Positions 10,368 through 21,699 of a stretch of 64,000 bases of DNA are shown here, in pieces. Made by a program: the position numbers and the translations under genes. Positions within the stretch are counted from its first letter, which is position 1; every line of letters begins with the position of its first letter. Origin of the DNA: Daucus carota subsp. sativus (Eukaryota > Streptophyta > Magnoliopsida > Apiales > Apiaceae); the NCBI RefSeq assembly GCF_001625215.2, contig NC_030384.2, positions 40,334,390-40,398,389 of the forward strand, given 5' to 3'. Below the pieces are notes generated by a model. It saw nothing but the letters and a program-made list of their open reading frames with translations, was not told the DNA's origin and searched no databases.

Positions 10368-12025
10368 GACAATTAAGGTGAAATATACAGTAATCTTATT
10401 CATTATGCTGACTAGGTCTATATTAGGACAGCTCTGCTTAGCGGTAAATATAAAATTATATATATAACTAGTTAATAAAGCCGCGCTTCGCGGCGGCGTT
10501 ATAAATTCTCTATAAATTTTGATACGAATTAATATTATAATAGTATAAAAAATTATTTTGAGTCATCTTCCGGTTAAACATATCACTAATAAAAAAATTA
10601 TTATTAGTATAAAATTATTTTTAAGTTGTCATCCTGTCAAACACAATACTAATAATAAAATTAGTTCGAACCGCCCTCCCGTCAAAGACAATATTAATCC
10701 ATAATTTTTATTTTTATGATAAAATTAAATATTACAGTATAATTTAGATCAAAATTAGTTTGAGTCGCTCTCTTGTCAAACACAATACCAATAACAAAAC
10801 ATTATAATTTAGATATTAGTTTGAGTCGCCTTACTGCCAAACACATACTAATAAAAATTATTCTAATTATGATAAAATTAAAGATTATAATTGGACAAAA
10901 AGTATTTTGAACTGTGGTCCCGTTTTAACAAAAATATATACTATAACATAGATAAAAAATTATTTTAACCACTTTCTTGTCAAACATAATACTAATAGAA
11001 AATTTATTATTATTTAGATAAAAATTAGTTTGGGACGCCTCCCGTGCCCGTCAAACACAATACTAATCAACATTATCATAAAATCAATATATGATTCCTA
11101 TTTTATTTGTATTATTTTATATGTTAATTATTTTTATTTTTTGACTCCTATTTATTATTTTAAAATTATTATTCTTTTATGGTTCTAATATTTTTGGTAT
11201 TAGTTTTTAATGATTATTATCTTTACAATCTTTTATTTTCTATTCGAAATTTAAGAAAATTATAAGACTAAATCGGAAATATAAATTGTAAGTATTACCT
11301 TACAAATCTTAAATATAAATTGTATTTTATCTATGATTATTAGTTTAAATAAATATAATCATATTCCTTTTGGCATTCCTAGATAATAAAAAAATTGTAT
11401 TACCTCTAGAATCCGAAAAAAAAAGAATTATATTAACTTTTGAAATCCTTCAAGTTGATTTCTTTTAAACATAATCTTATTTCTTTTAGGATTACTAAAT
11501 AAGAAAAGAATTATGTCATCTTTAGAATTCAATAAGAAATATTAAATAAAAAAGAAAAGAATTGTATCATCTTTAGAATTCAATAAGAAAAGAATTGTAT
11601 CATCTTTAGAATTCTTGAATCTGATTTTTTGAATTACAACTATATTTTCTATCTGAAATTTAAGAAAATTCAGAAGACTGAATCGAGCAATTATAGGACG
11701 CTCGCATCCTCCTTTATATATCGCGCTTCGCGGCGGCGTGATAAATTTTGATATGAATTAGAATTATAATAGGATAAAAATTATTTTGAGTCATCTTCCC
11801 ATTAAACATATCACAAATAAAAAATATTATAATTGATATAAAAATTTGTTTAAGTGATCATCCTGTCAAACACAATACTAATAATAAAATTAGTTCGAAC
11901 CCCACTCCCGTCAAAGACAATATTAATCCATAATTATTATTTTTATGATAAATTAAATATTATAATTTAGATCAAAATTAGTTTGAGTCGCTCTCTTGTC
12001 AAACACAATACTTATAACAAAACAT

Positions 12026-12286
12026 TACTCCCTCCATCCCATTTTAAGCGTCCTGTTTTGACTTATAACGGTCAAATTGACCAAATTTGACCAAGCATAA
12101 AAAACAAATTCATTATTATTTTGAAAAACTAAAAATTACATTTTATAGTATATTGTATGTATTTTATAATGACATAATTTTTTTTACTTTTAAAAATTAT
12201 ATTATATGTGTAAATCTCAGTTAAAATTTGGTCAATTTAACCATTCAAAAGTTAAACAGGACACTTAAAATGGGATGGAGGAAGTA
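12026..12286. mobile_element. Stowaway-like MITE in Helitron unit 2
   Basis: Ends CTCCCTCCATCCCATTTTAA and TTAAAATGGGATGGAGGAAG are inverted repeats flanked by TA. Internal GGTCAAATTGACC motifs are shared with the elements at 13632 and 43418. Helitron unit 1 has the uninterrupted site (ACATTATAATTTAG near 10800), showing that this is an insertion. Confidence 0.88.
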
Positions 12287-13631
12287 TAATTTAGATATTA
12301 GTTTGAGTCGTTTTAGTGTCAAACACAATACTAATAAAAATTATTCTAATTATGACAAAATTAGAGATTATTTTAAATTGTGTAACAAAAAAATATATTA
12401 TAACATAGATAAAAAATTATTTTAGCGACTTTACCGTCAAACATAATACTAATAGAAAATTTATTATTATTTGGATAAAAATTAGTTTGGGCCGCCTCCC
12501 GTGCCCGTCAAACGATATACTAATCAAGAACCATTTACATTATCATAAAATCAATATATGATACCTATTTTTTATATATTATTTTATTTGTTAATTATTT
12601 TTATTTTTTGATTCCAATTTATTAGTTAAAAATTATTATTCTTTTATAAAAATTATTTTAGCGACTTTCCCGTCAAACATAATACTAATAAAAAATTTAT
12701 TATTATTTAGATAAAAATTAGTTTGGGCCGCCTCCCGTGCCCGTCAAACACAATACTAATCAAGACCCATTTACATTATCATAAAATTAATATATGATTC
12801 CTATTTTTTATATATTATTTTATTTGTTAATTTTTTTTATTTTTTGATGCCTATTTATTAGTTAAAAGTTATTATTCTTTTATGGTTCTAATTTTTGTTG
12901 CTATCAGTTTTTTTAATGATTATTATCTTTACAATCCTTTATTTTCTATTCGAAATTTAAGAAAATTATAAGAGTAAATCGATAATATAAATTGTACGTA
13001 TTACCTTACAAATCTTAAATATAAATTATATTTTATCTATGATTTTGTTAGTTTGAATAAATATATTCCTATTTCTATTAGGATTACTAAATAAGAAAAG
13101 AATTGTCTTATCTTTAGAATTCAATAAGAAATACTAAATAAGAAAAGAATTGTATCATCTTTAGAATTTGATAAGAAAAGAGTTGTATTACTTTTAGAAT
13201 TCTTAAACCTGAATTTTTGAATTATAACTATATTTTTTATCCGAAATTTAAGAAAAATCAGAAGACTAAATCGAACAATTCTAGAGACGCCCGCATCCTC
13301 TTTATATATATATATAGTGAAAAAAGCCGCGCTTCGCGGCGGCATGATAAATTTTGATATGAATTAGAATTATAATATGATAAAAATTATTTTGAGTCAT
13401 CTTCTCATTAAACATATCACAAATAAAAAATATTATAATTGATATAAAAATTTGTTTAAGTGATCATCCTGTCAAACACAATACTAATAATAAAATTAGT
13501 TCGAACCCCCCTCCCGTCAAAGACAATATTAATCCATAATTATTATTTTTATGATAAATTAAATATTATAATTTAGATCAAAATTAGTTTGAGCCGCTCT
13601 CTTGTCAAACACAATACTTATAACAAAACAT

Positions 13632-13893
13632 TACTCCCTCCATCCCATTTTAAGCGTCCTGTTTTGACTTATAACGGTCAAATTGACCAAATTTTGACCA
13701 AGCATAAAAAACAAATTCATTATTATTTTGAAAAACTAAAAATTACATTTTATAGTATATTGTATGTATTTTATAATGACATAATTTTTTTTACTTTTAA
13801 AAATTATATTATATGTGTAAATCTCAGTCAAAATTTGGTCAATTTGACCATTCAAAAGTTAAACAGGACACTTAAAATGGGATGGAAGAAGTA
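13632..13893. mobile_element. Stowaway-like MITE in Helitron unit 3
   Basis: Nearly identical to the copy at 12026-12286 and at the same position within its Helitron unit. It was therefore probably copied along with the unit rather than inserted separately. Confidence 0.88.
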
Positions 13894-14934
13894 CAATTTA
13901 GATATTAGTTTGAGTCGTTTTAGTGTCAAACACAATACTAATAAAAATTATTCTAATTATGACAAAATTAGAGATTATTTTGAATTGTGTAACAAAAAAA
14001 TATATTATAACATAGATAAAAAATTATTTTAGCGACTTTACCGTCAAACATAATACTAATAGAAAATTTATTATTATTTGGATAAAAATTAGTTTGGGCC
14101 GCCTCCCTCCCGTGGCCGTCAAACGATATACTAATCAAGAACCATTTACATTATCATAAAATCAATATATGATACCTATTTTTTATATATTATTTTATTT
14201 GTTAATTATTTTTATTTTTCGATTCCAATTTATTAGTTAAAAATTATTATTCTTTTATAAAAATTATTTTAGCGACTTTCCCGTCAAACATAATACTAAT
14301 AAAAAATTTATTATTATTTAGATAAAAATTAGTTTGGGCCGCCTCCCGTGCCCGTCAAACACAATACTAATCAAGACCCATTTACATTATCATAAAATTA
14401 ATATATGATTCCTATTTTTTATATATTATTTTATTTGTTAATTTTTTTTTATTTTTTGATGCCTATTTATTAGTTAAAAGTTATTATTCTTTTATGGTTC
14501 TAATTTTTGTTGCTATCAGTTTTTTTAATGATTATTATCTTTACAATCATTTATTTTCTATTCGAAATTTAAGAAAATTATAAGACTAAATCGATAATAA
14601 CAATTGTACGTATTACCTTACAAATCTTAAATATAAATTGTATTTTATCTATGATTTTGTTAGTTTGAATAAATATAATCCTATTTTTATTAGTTAGGAT
14701 TACTAAATAAGAAAATAATTGTCTCATCTTTAGAATTCAATAACAAATACTAAATAAGAAAAGAACTGTATCATCTTTGGAATTCGATAAGAAAAGAGTT
14801 GTATTATTTTTAGAATTCTTAAACCTGATTTTTTGAATTATAACTATATTTTCTTTCCGAAATTGAAGAAAAATTAGAAGACTGAATCGAACAATTCTAG
14901 AGACGCCCGCATCCTCCTTTATATATATATATGA

Positions 14935-15657
14935 TTATATTTTTTTTTAATAATTTGTGTGATATTTATGCATAATCTTTCTCATAGTATATATATGAGG
15001 ATTAGAGATCCGAATAAGAATGAAAAGGGAAGCGAGCAAAGAATTTCGGGGCCATAAGATTTTCAATTTCCCTTCATGAGTAAAGCAGTGTCGGACTAAG
15101 GTTGGATGAGATGCATCCCATATTAGTCACTAAATAATAATCTTTTAACTGAACTTTAGTTGAGCTTTTGAAGAACGAATATAAGTATAAATTACAGATT
15201 AATTTTTGCTTGTAAAGTTTAAGGTGGAAGGGAAGTAGAGGTATTTTACATAAAAATGATGGATTCATACCATTCATATATCAGAATGAACCTGTGCAGA
15301 ATCTGGTCTACCGCAATTTACAAAATTATAGACTACAATAAGATATTCAATGTCTTTTAAGTGCAGATGAAACATGCTTCCTGTTTAGATATAGAGGTTT
15401 GCGTTTTTATTATATGTTTAAGTTACTAGCTAATTAACTACTCAACTGGAAAATGGTATACAGTAGCATATTTGAGGAACTTGCATCTTTTGTCAAGATT
15501 TATGTAATAACATAGCAAAGTTCTTACATTGTACCAATTCTTAACTGAATTATTCACAACCATAAGTTGGACAAGAGGAATAGGGTAGCTGAACAGGCAT
15601 ATACATAATTACATGAGTAGTGATCACTAGTGATAATCACCAATTTCTTCCAGTTTT
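14935..15657. other. Spacer; left end of module B duplication
   Basis: No gene seen. From about 15190 to the protease stop codon the sequence repeats the 3' flank at about 5588-5875, with small insertions, so the tandem duplication breakpoint lies near 15180-15190. Confidence 0.55.
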
Positions 15658-16962
15658 TCAGGCAGTGGGATAGGAAGCCTGCATTGCAATACCACATAGG
15701 CCTTCCTCAGCAGCTATGCCTCTTTGCATCCTTATGTAACCTTCTTCACCCCAACTTGTGCCCCATGAGTTCTTCACTAGCCAATACTTGGTTCCATCAG
15801 AGGCTGTGCCATAGCCTACAGCAGTCACTCCATGATCTAACTCAGTTCCACACTGACCTGTAAACACACCACTAGAATAGAATTGGAAGTCGGAACCACT
15901 AGCATCAATAGCAACTGAGATTGGTTGATTTGCAACAGCTTTCAGCAGTGCACTCTCACTATTTGCAGGCACATCCTCGTGTCCAGTTATTGTCGCTGCA
16001 TGATTTGCTTCTTTGTTGGCATTGCATGCAGTGGCGGATCTGACTATGAAGTTAAGGGGGGTCAATTTTTTTGTAAAAAAAATTAAAAGGTGTCACAGAA
16101 AAATTAAGGGGGGTCAATTTCAATTTTACAACCTAAAAATATGTATAATATTAACAAACAAAAAAATTAAGGGGGGTCAACTGACCCCTCTTGCCCCTTC
16201 TAAGATCCGCCTCTGATTGCATGTCCCATCAGTTCCACTGTAAGGGTAGTTTGTTTCAGTTGAGAGGCCGTGGTTTTGTTGGATGAAATCAAACGCATTG
16301 TCCATAAGACCACCCTCACAGCCTTGATCCTCACCGCTAGTATCACAATCTACCAATTCTTGCTCGGATAGAGAGATCAACTTGCCAGTTTTAAGCTGAG
16401 TAATTCCTTCCATAGCTGCCACAGCTGAAAACGCCCAACAGCACCCTGAATTTTAAGAAAGAAGTGTTAAAAGAATACTCCAAAAATAATAACAGAGTAT
16501 AAGTCATGACATACAAACTAAAGACTTACCACACTGGCCCTGGTCCTTGATAGGAGTAACTGCACCTTTCTTTCTCCAGTCCATGGTAGATGGCACTGCA
16601 GTAACATTTTCATATCGGAATACATTTGTAGACGTGGCACAAACATGGCTCTTGAATCTGTTTCTTGACGCTGTAAACTCTTCATTGGTAAGATCTGCAA
16701 ATTCATTGACCCCTAGTTTGTATGGCCTGTTGTTTGCTCTGTTAATTGCCTGGATGTATTTGAGGTTCTCTTCAAAGATGGTAGAACGCCTATATTTCTC
16801 ATCAGCTGTTTTGTACACACGTCCATAGCGTGTCATCCATTGCTCATGTGTCTCGGTCATTGATGCCTCATTCAAAGAACGAGCTGCAGTCAGAGATGCC
16901 AAGACTCCGATGGTAAAGAGCAGAGCCAAGACTATGCACTGGTGCTTGACGGTAAAAGCCAT
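15658..16962 (-). pseudogene. SAG39-like cysteine protease, copy 2, interrupted by a MITE
   Basis: Same two-exon structure as copy 1: exon 1 is 16962-16530 and exon 2 is 16445-15658, with the donor and acceptor intact. Signal peptide, I29 propeptide with FADLTNEEF, Cys147 in GCCWAF, and the His and Asn segments are all present. Exon 2 is split after GTDGTCN by a 187-bp hAT-type MITE (16029-16215) plus an 8-bp target duplication. The added 195 bases are a multiple of three, but the inserted sequence holds stop codons, so normal translation would end after the active-site Cys half and lose His and Asn. The rest of the frame is undamaged, so the insertion looks recent. Removal of the element by splicing cannot be excluded from sequence alone. 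Confidence 0.88.
16029..16215. mobile_element. hAT-type MITE inside protease exon 2
   Basis: Ends CAGTGGCGGATC and GATCCGCCTCTG are inverted repeats. The element is flanked by the exact 8-bp duplication ATTGCATG (16021-16028 and 16216-16223), as expected for hAT insertion. Comparison with three intact paralogues defines the empty site exactly. Confidence 0.93.
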
Positions 16963-17037
16963 TAAATTTAACTATTGGGAAAGATAGATGTTTCAGAAGT
17001 GTTGCGAGTTTATGCATTCTAGCACTGGACTTGGGCA

Positions 17038-17045
17038 ATTTATAG
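17038..17045 (-). promoter_or_regulatory. TATA box of protease copy 2
   Basis: Minus-strand CTATAAAT, 76-83 bp upstream of the ATG at 16962, as in copy 1. Confidence 0.6.
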
Positions 17046-17410
17046 GCAAACAATAAAACCTCTGTAGCTAGTTTCTGGGATATGTCAAACTTGTTTTGCT
17101 TATCAGCGTGCCTGTAAAATGGGGGTGAATCAGACATTGTTGAATAAACATTTGGAAACGTTGTTGTGCTTTACCCGTTGCTTTGATTTCCTGCAAAATA
17201 AACTTTAAAGGCCAAACAGCTAACGTGTTCACATGTGAGGTATTTGTCCATATTGTATGTCAAATGTTAATAAAATATAAAAAGTAATATTCAAATATTT
17301 TAATAAATTTTTTAAATATTAATATATCCAGAACTTTTAAAAATAAAACAAATATATAATCCAGATTAAATTTTGAATATATTTATAATTTGGGTGTGTA
17401 AATTGTTGAA

Positions 17411-17616
17411 TAATATGTTTTTAAGTTAATCTCCAACTCTCTTGCATGTCAAGACTATTTATAGTTTCTTGTTTTTGGATGACTTCTGTCATCGAATCTG
17501 TAAAAATCTCCGAGATTATAGGTCTTTTGGTGGTAGTGTTCTCCTTTTGGTTCCAGTTGTATTAATGCCTTACTAGGTGTCCTATTTAATGAAGCTTGCT
17601 TATTAAAAAAAAAAAA
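17411..17616 (+). mobile_element. Probable 3' end of a truncated non-LTR retroposon
   Basis: A segment rich in short T runs ends in a run of 15 or so A at about 17602-17616. It interrupts the homology between the upstream regions of F-box copies 1 and 2. That is the look of a heavily 5'-truncated LINE tail. No target duplication was identified. Confidence 0.45.
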
Positions 17617-17706
17617 AAACTAGAGAAGGGGTTGGATAAGTTATCTCCTCAAGATTGGTGTTCTTAATAAATCAAATAACTAAATGGATTATGAATTCGT
17701 ACATAT

Positions 17707-17714
17707 TATAAATA
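17707..17714 (+). promoter_or_regulatory. TATA box of F-box copy 2
   Basis: Canonical TATAAATA, 74-81 bp upstream of the ATG at 17788. Confidence 0.65.
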
Positions 17715-17787
17715 CCTTTCTTGTCAAACAATCCACTTTTAAGAATAAAGGAAAGAAATTTTGGACTGAGCTAGAGAGAGGTAAGGG

Positions 17788-19101
17788 ATGAAGGGCGTTA
17801 AAGTGTTTGAGTTGTTGACACTCTCAATTTCTTTGTCAATAATTCTTCTGAATAGTTATTACTCCTCAAAGCACAAGCAGAAGCAACTCGAAGTAGAAGA
17901 AGAAAAAGAAGGGAAAGCGTCGCCGCCATGGGCCAAACTTGACCGCAATCTGTTGGGGGAAATAGCGAGCAGACTCTGCGTGATTGACCGGGCTCGTTTC
18001 GGTGCTGTTTGCACCCACTGGTTGGCTGCGGCTCATGCCATTCGAACTAAATTCTCCTCATCATTACCATGGCATGGTTGTATATATCCAGGCAGCTCTG
18101 AATTCCGAATCTATGACCCATTATCATCTCCCAGCTATCTAGTTTCACGACACCTTATTGACTGGTCTGAATCAGGTATTCCATCTTCTGATGATGATTC
18201 TGATGATGTATGTTTGCATGGTGTCAAGCACAATTGGCTTTTTCTTTCTGTTAGCAAACCAAGATTGTTTTTCTGGACGCGTAGAAACGTCTTTTTGTTC
18301 TCGCCCTTTACTAAAAGAGTCATCACCCTTCCTACTTTTAACCATCCTAATGGTCTTAGATTCGTTTCCACGTTTTCCACCCGACCCGATTCACCAGATT
18401 GTGTCTTTTGTTGCGTAGACGCTAGCCAAGTTGACGTAATTGATGTTGTAACATATCGCAATGGTGATGCACAATGGACTGCTAGACGATTCAATAAGCC
18501 TCCTGCTTTTAGGCCAGGGAATCTCCTTCCTCACATCCTTGTTGGAATTCTCTACATTCCTTCTCCTTTTGGACAAGTAGCATCCTATAATATCCGTAAT
18601 GGAGAATTCAAATTTGACCTTTTGCGTCGGGACGAGTTTGTTTTTGAGAATTCTTATAGAAGGGTAGTCCATTCGTTTGTGTTGAATGGAGAGTTGCTGA
18701 TAATAGCTTTTAACCCGGATGTCAGAAAGGATGCTACTCTTCCAGGCCAACAATTTGTAAGAAGGTATGATCGCTTGCGCAAGGTTTGGCTTCCCGTAAG
18801 AAACTTATGGGGTTACGCTTTATTTTACAACCAAAAGTTTATGGACGTTGCACTGGTCAATACAAAGGATAGGACATGTAACAGACTATTACCGAACAAG
18901 GTGTACCGTTTTTTCAGTGGCGGGTGCCTTGTTCACTCCTTAGAGGACGGTGAATTAGTTCAGATTAAGTGTGTAAATTCAAACTTTTTGGGGGATGGCG
19001 GGAACGATTTACCTGAATATAAGTATAATTATTCTACTCCAGATACAGATTTAGCTTATTGGTTAGAATCTCCTCGTATCCGCTCCTCCTCAGGTAATTA
19101 A
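17788..19101 (+). CDS. F-box protein with DUF295/KIB-like C-terminal domain, copy 2
   Basis: Intronless, 437 residues. Same architecture as the copies at 9087 and 60273: N-terminal hydrophobic segment (residues 7-25), acidic/basic linker, F-box (about residues 50-90, LDRNLLGEIASRLCVIDRAR) and the DUF295-like region with FLFSPFTKRVITLP. It differs by an insertion of about six residues (VEEEKEGKAS area) before the F-box, a longer Asp/Ser loop (SSDDDSDD) and a few extra C-terminal residues (SSSGN). It is the most divergent of the three, roughly 90% identical. It likely acts as an SCF substrate adaptor; the target is unknown. It has the only canonical TATA box of the trio. Confidence 0.87.
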   Translation: MKGVKVFELLTLSISLSIILLNSYYSSKHKQKQLEVEEEKEGKASPPWAKLDRNLLGEIASRLCVIDRARFGAVCTHWLAAAHAIRTKFSSSLPWHGCIYPGSSEFRIYDPLSSPSYLVSRHLIDWSESGIPSSDDDSDDVCLHGVKHNWLFLSVSKPRLFFWTRRNVFLFSPFTKRVITLPTFNHPNGLRFVSTFSTRPDSPDCVFCCVDASQVDVIDVVTYRNGDAQWTARRFNKPPAFRPGNLLPHILVGILYIPSPFGQVASYNIRNGEFKFDLLRRDEFVFENSYRRVVHSFVLNGELLIIAFNPDVRKDATLPGQQFVRRYDRLRKVWLPVRNLWGYALFYNQKFMDVALVNTKDRTCNRLLPNKVYRFFSGGCLVHSLEDGELVQIKCVNSNFLGDGGNDLPEYKYNYSTPDTDLAYWLESPRIRSSSGN

Positions 19102-19245
19102 AGTGAAATATACAATAATCTTATTCATTATGTTGAGTTTGTTTGAGATTGTCGATTTAGCTTATTAGTTAGAAACTCCTCGTATCCGCTCCTCCTCAGA
19201 CAATTAAGGTGATTGAAATATACAATAATCTTATTCATTATGTTG
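19043..19245 (+). repeat. Tandem duplication of the F-box 3' end
   Basis: The last coding codons (GATTTAGCTTATTGGTTAGA) through ATCTTATTCATTATGTTGA are repeated immediately downstream, so the 3' flank carries a second, non-coding copy of the C-terminal codons and stop region. Unit about 110 bp, with a few substitutions. Confidence 0.8.
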
Positions 19246-20048
19246 AATTATGTTAAATTCTGAGTAATTAATATATTTAAAATTAATAGAATTACCATAT
19301 TTGAACGAAATATAATTTTCAAACAAACTTTTATTAAAGATAAATTACTACCGAGTTACGTGTGTAAAGAGTCAAAACTAACTTGAAAATGAAATTTTTT
19401 TGATTAAAAGTTTGTTTATTGAAATTTTTTTTAAAAAAAATAATAATATTTTTAATTAGATTTCAGTAAATATATATTTCACATATATAATATAGACATT
19501 GATAAAAAAATTATCTTTTAATATATTTCAGTTATTTGGATTTCTCGATTGCTTCCGTAAATAATCAAAAAAATTAAATACCGTAATAAAACTAGTAATG
19601 CGGGCACACGAGTGAAAATAGAATTAACCTTTTTTTATATAAGCAAAAGAGTTATATTAGAATCTCGGAAAAGCTTACAAGTAGAGCTGTTCCGAACCGA
19701 GCTCTTAGCGAACAAGCTCGAGTTCGGCTTGATAAAAGCTCGGTTCGGCTCGGTTCGTTAAGAGCTCGAGCTCGAATAAATGTGTTCGTTAAGAAAACGA
19801 GCTCGAGCCGAGCTTTTAGTGTGTTTGACTCGAGCTCGGTTCGAACTCGTTCGGCTCGTTAAAACTCGAAAAAAAAGTAATATTTTTAGGATAATTTTGT
19901 AATATATACATGTTATTGAACGCCGAATTCAACATATAATATATCAAATCGATCAGGAGAATAATAACGGTAATATGGTACCGTCAAAACACAATAAAAA
20001 TTTTATTTAGCTTGCTATTTTAAGAGTCCAGTAGCGATTTGACCTTAT
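19246..20048. other. AT-rich spacer with a GAGCTCG-rich repeat
   Basis: No gene seen. About 19683-19880 is built of CGAGCTC/GGTTCGGCTCGG motifs like those in plant hAT-type non-autonomous elements. One end may be TAGAGCTGTTCC at 19683; the other end was not identified. Confidence 0.45.
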
Positions 20049-20356
20049 TTTCCACAATTTGTTCCCATGTACCTTCCATGTAAGCTAAAGGTGCTGAATT
20101 AAAAAAACTGGTCCAATACTTCAATGCAAATTCCATTTTATAAGATTAACAAAAATTAGAAACAAGTGAAACGGGAAGGGAGGAGTACTGCAAGTAATAG
20201 TATAGACAGAGAAACAAGAGGCGAGCCGTCCTCCGGTGGTGGGACAGTCCCTTCGTTTTTAGTATTCTTCAATGCAAAATGTTAGTCCCAATTCACTCGC
20301 ACATTGCCCAAAGAAGGAAATGCCTCTTGGACCCTCCTCCCAGATTGTGTCATTTG

Positions 20357-21045
20357 TAGGGATGGGCGCGGGGCACTTCGGGGTCGGGGAGTGATATTCC
20401 CTCCCCCGATCCCCGAATTCAATATCAATCCCCGACCCCGTCCCGAACCCCGAACGGGATCCTTTTCCCTCCCGATTCTCGATCCGAATGAGGAATGTGG
20501 ATCCCCGCGGCGATTCGGGGAATTTTAATTTTTAATTACAAAATAATAATTTTATAATGTATAATATACATTTTAATAAAACAAACAAACTACTAACTCA
20601 TAATATACTAATAAAATGATATTATCTCATATTTTTAACATCAAATCATATTAAAATTGATTTATAATATCAATAAACGACAATTTTAAAATTATTAAAT
20701 ATATTATAATTACAATATAATAATAATCAATCAATAAAATTGAAGATTTTTTTTAATCTTAATAATTTTATAAAAGGTGTCTACTTTTAGTAATATATTT
20801 AGTATAATATATATAAATATATTATTATTTACATATAAATGTAATATGTATATATATATATATACAACCGGGGTCGGGGATCGGGGCGGGGAGACACAAA
20901 TCCCCGACCCCGCCCCCATCCCCGAATTTTTAATGAATTTTTCCCCGTTCCTCGCCCCTACTCTGAAAAATTCTCCGAATCTTCGACTCGAACGGGACGA
21001 GGATCGGATCGGGGTCGAGCGGGGCGGGATGAATGCCCATCCCTA
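20357..21045. mobile_element. hAT-like non-autonomous element with G/C-rich ends
   Basis: Ends TAGGGATGGGC and GCCCATCCCTA are inverted repeats, flanked by an 8-bp duplication with one mismatch (GTCATTTG at 20349-20356, GGCATTTG at 21046-21053). The empty site is present in the duplicate near 49014. Both terminal zones are full of CGGGG/CCCCG motifs, and the 300-bp middle is nearly pure A/T. Confidence 0.85.
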
Positions 21046-21427
21046 GGCATTTGGATGATATCTTGGGCAATTTTACAGATATACTTAGTTTGACCTCATT
21101 ACAGTGTCCGGAGAAATATAACTTTTGCATATTCGGCAATACGTTAGTTTGTAGTACTTTGTAGTTGTTGGAAAATTATATTATTTATGTGTTCACAGTA
21201 TGCTCCAGATGGTTCTCCTGGGCAATATGTGGACTCTGATTCTTACTGCACCACACATGGAAGTTGAAATTAGTGTTAGGAATGTTGTTAAAACCAAACA
21301 AAACTGAAGGTGCTGATTGTTGTTCTTTGGAATATAAAGCACCACAGAGCTTAAATCATTGTGGGTAATTGGATAATAATCTGGTGAGAAGCTTAATGTT
21401 TGAAAATTAGTACGAAGTCTAAAATTA

Positions 21428-21660
21428 CGCCCTGCTCCCGAGTTTTAAAAATGGAGGAAAACAAGTGAAGAGGAAGTAAAGTTATCTAACTTTCACTCCT
21501 ACTCGTGCTCCCGAGTTTTTTAAAGAGAGTAAAGCGAGTGAAAGTAAGTGAAAATATAGCATAGTTTCACTCCAAAACTTTCACTCCAAAAGTGGGATGA
21601 AAATGAAAGCACACTTGCTTTCACTTGCTTTCTCCCCTAATTAAACTCGGGAGCAAGGCC
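21428..21660. mobile_element. Tourist-like MITE (PIF/Harbinger type)
   Basis: Ends CGCCCTGCTCCCGAGTTT and AAACTCGGGAGCAAGGCC are inverted, flanked by TTA on each side. The duplicate near 49417 reads straight through with a single TTA, giving an exact empty site. The interior contains further copies of the CTCCCGAGTTTT motif. Confidence 0.9.
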
Positions 21661-21699
21661 TTAGATTGCTGTAGGTTTTAATGTCAGGGACAACTTAGA

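Larger units (their letters stand above)
10468..14934 (-). mobile_element. Tandem array of three Helitron-like units
   Basis: On the minus strand the array ends with a GC hairpin (GCCGCGAAGCGCGGC), a short A/T spacer and CTAG followed by T at 10467-10471, the classic Helitron 3' end. The far end reads TC on the minus strand (14933-14934) before an AT-rich stretch and AAGGAGGATGCGGGCG. Hairpin copies at about 10480, 11720 and 13324 mark three head-to-tail units of about 1.24, 1.6 and 1.6 kb. Units are 90% or more alike by eye. No Rep/helicase frame is visible, so the array is non-autonomous. It begins about 100 bp after the F-box stop codon and separates the duplicated modules A and B. Confidence 0.72.

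Noticed and set aside
10468-14934. Array considered as satellite DNA or CRISPR-like repeats
   Set aside because: Only three units of over 1 kb with Helitron termini at the outer edges; no short regular repeat/spacer pattern and a eukaryotic context.
20029-21300. Possible gene fragment around TATGCTCCAGATGG
   Set aside because: A short peptide can be read in one frame, but frames break in both segmental copies and there is no family match.
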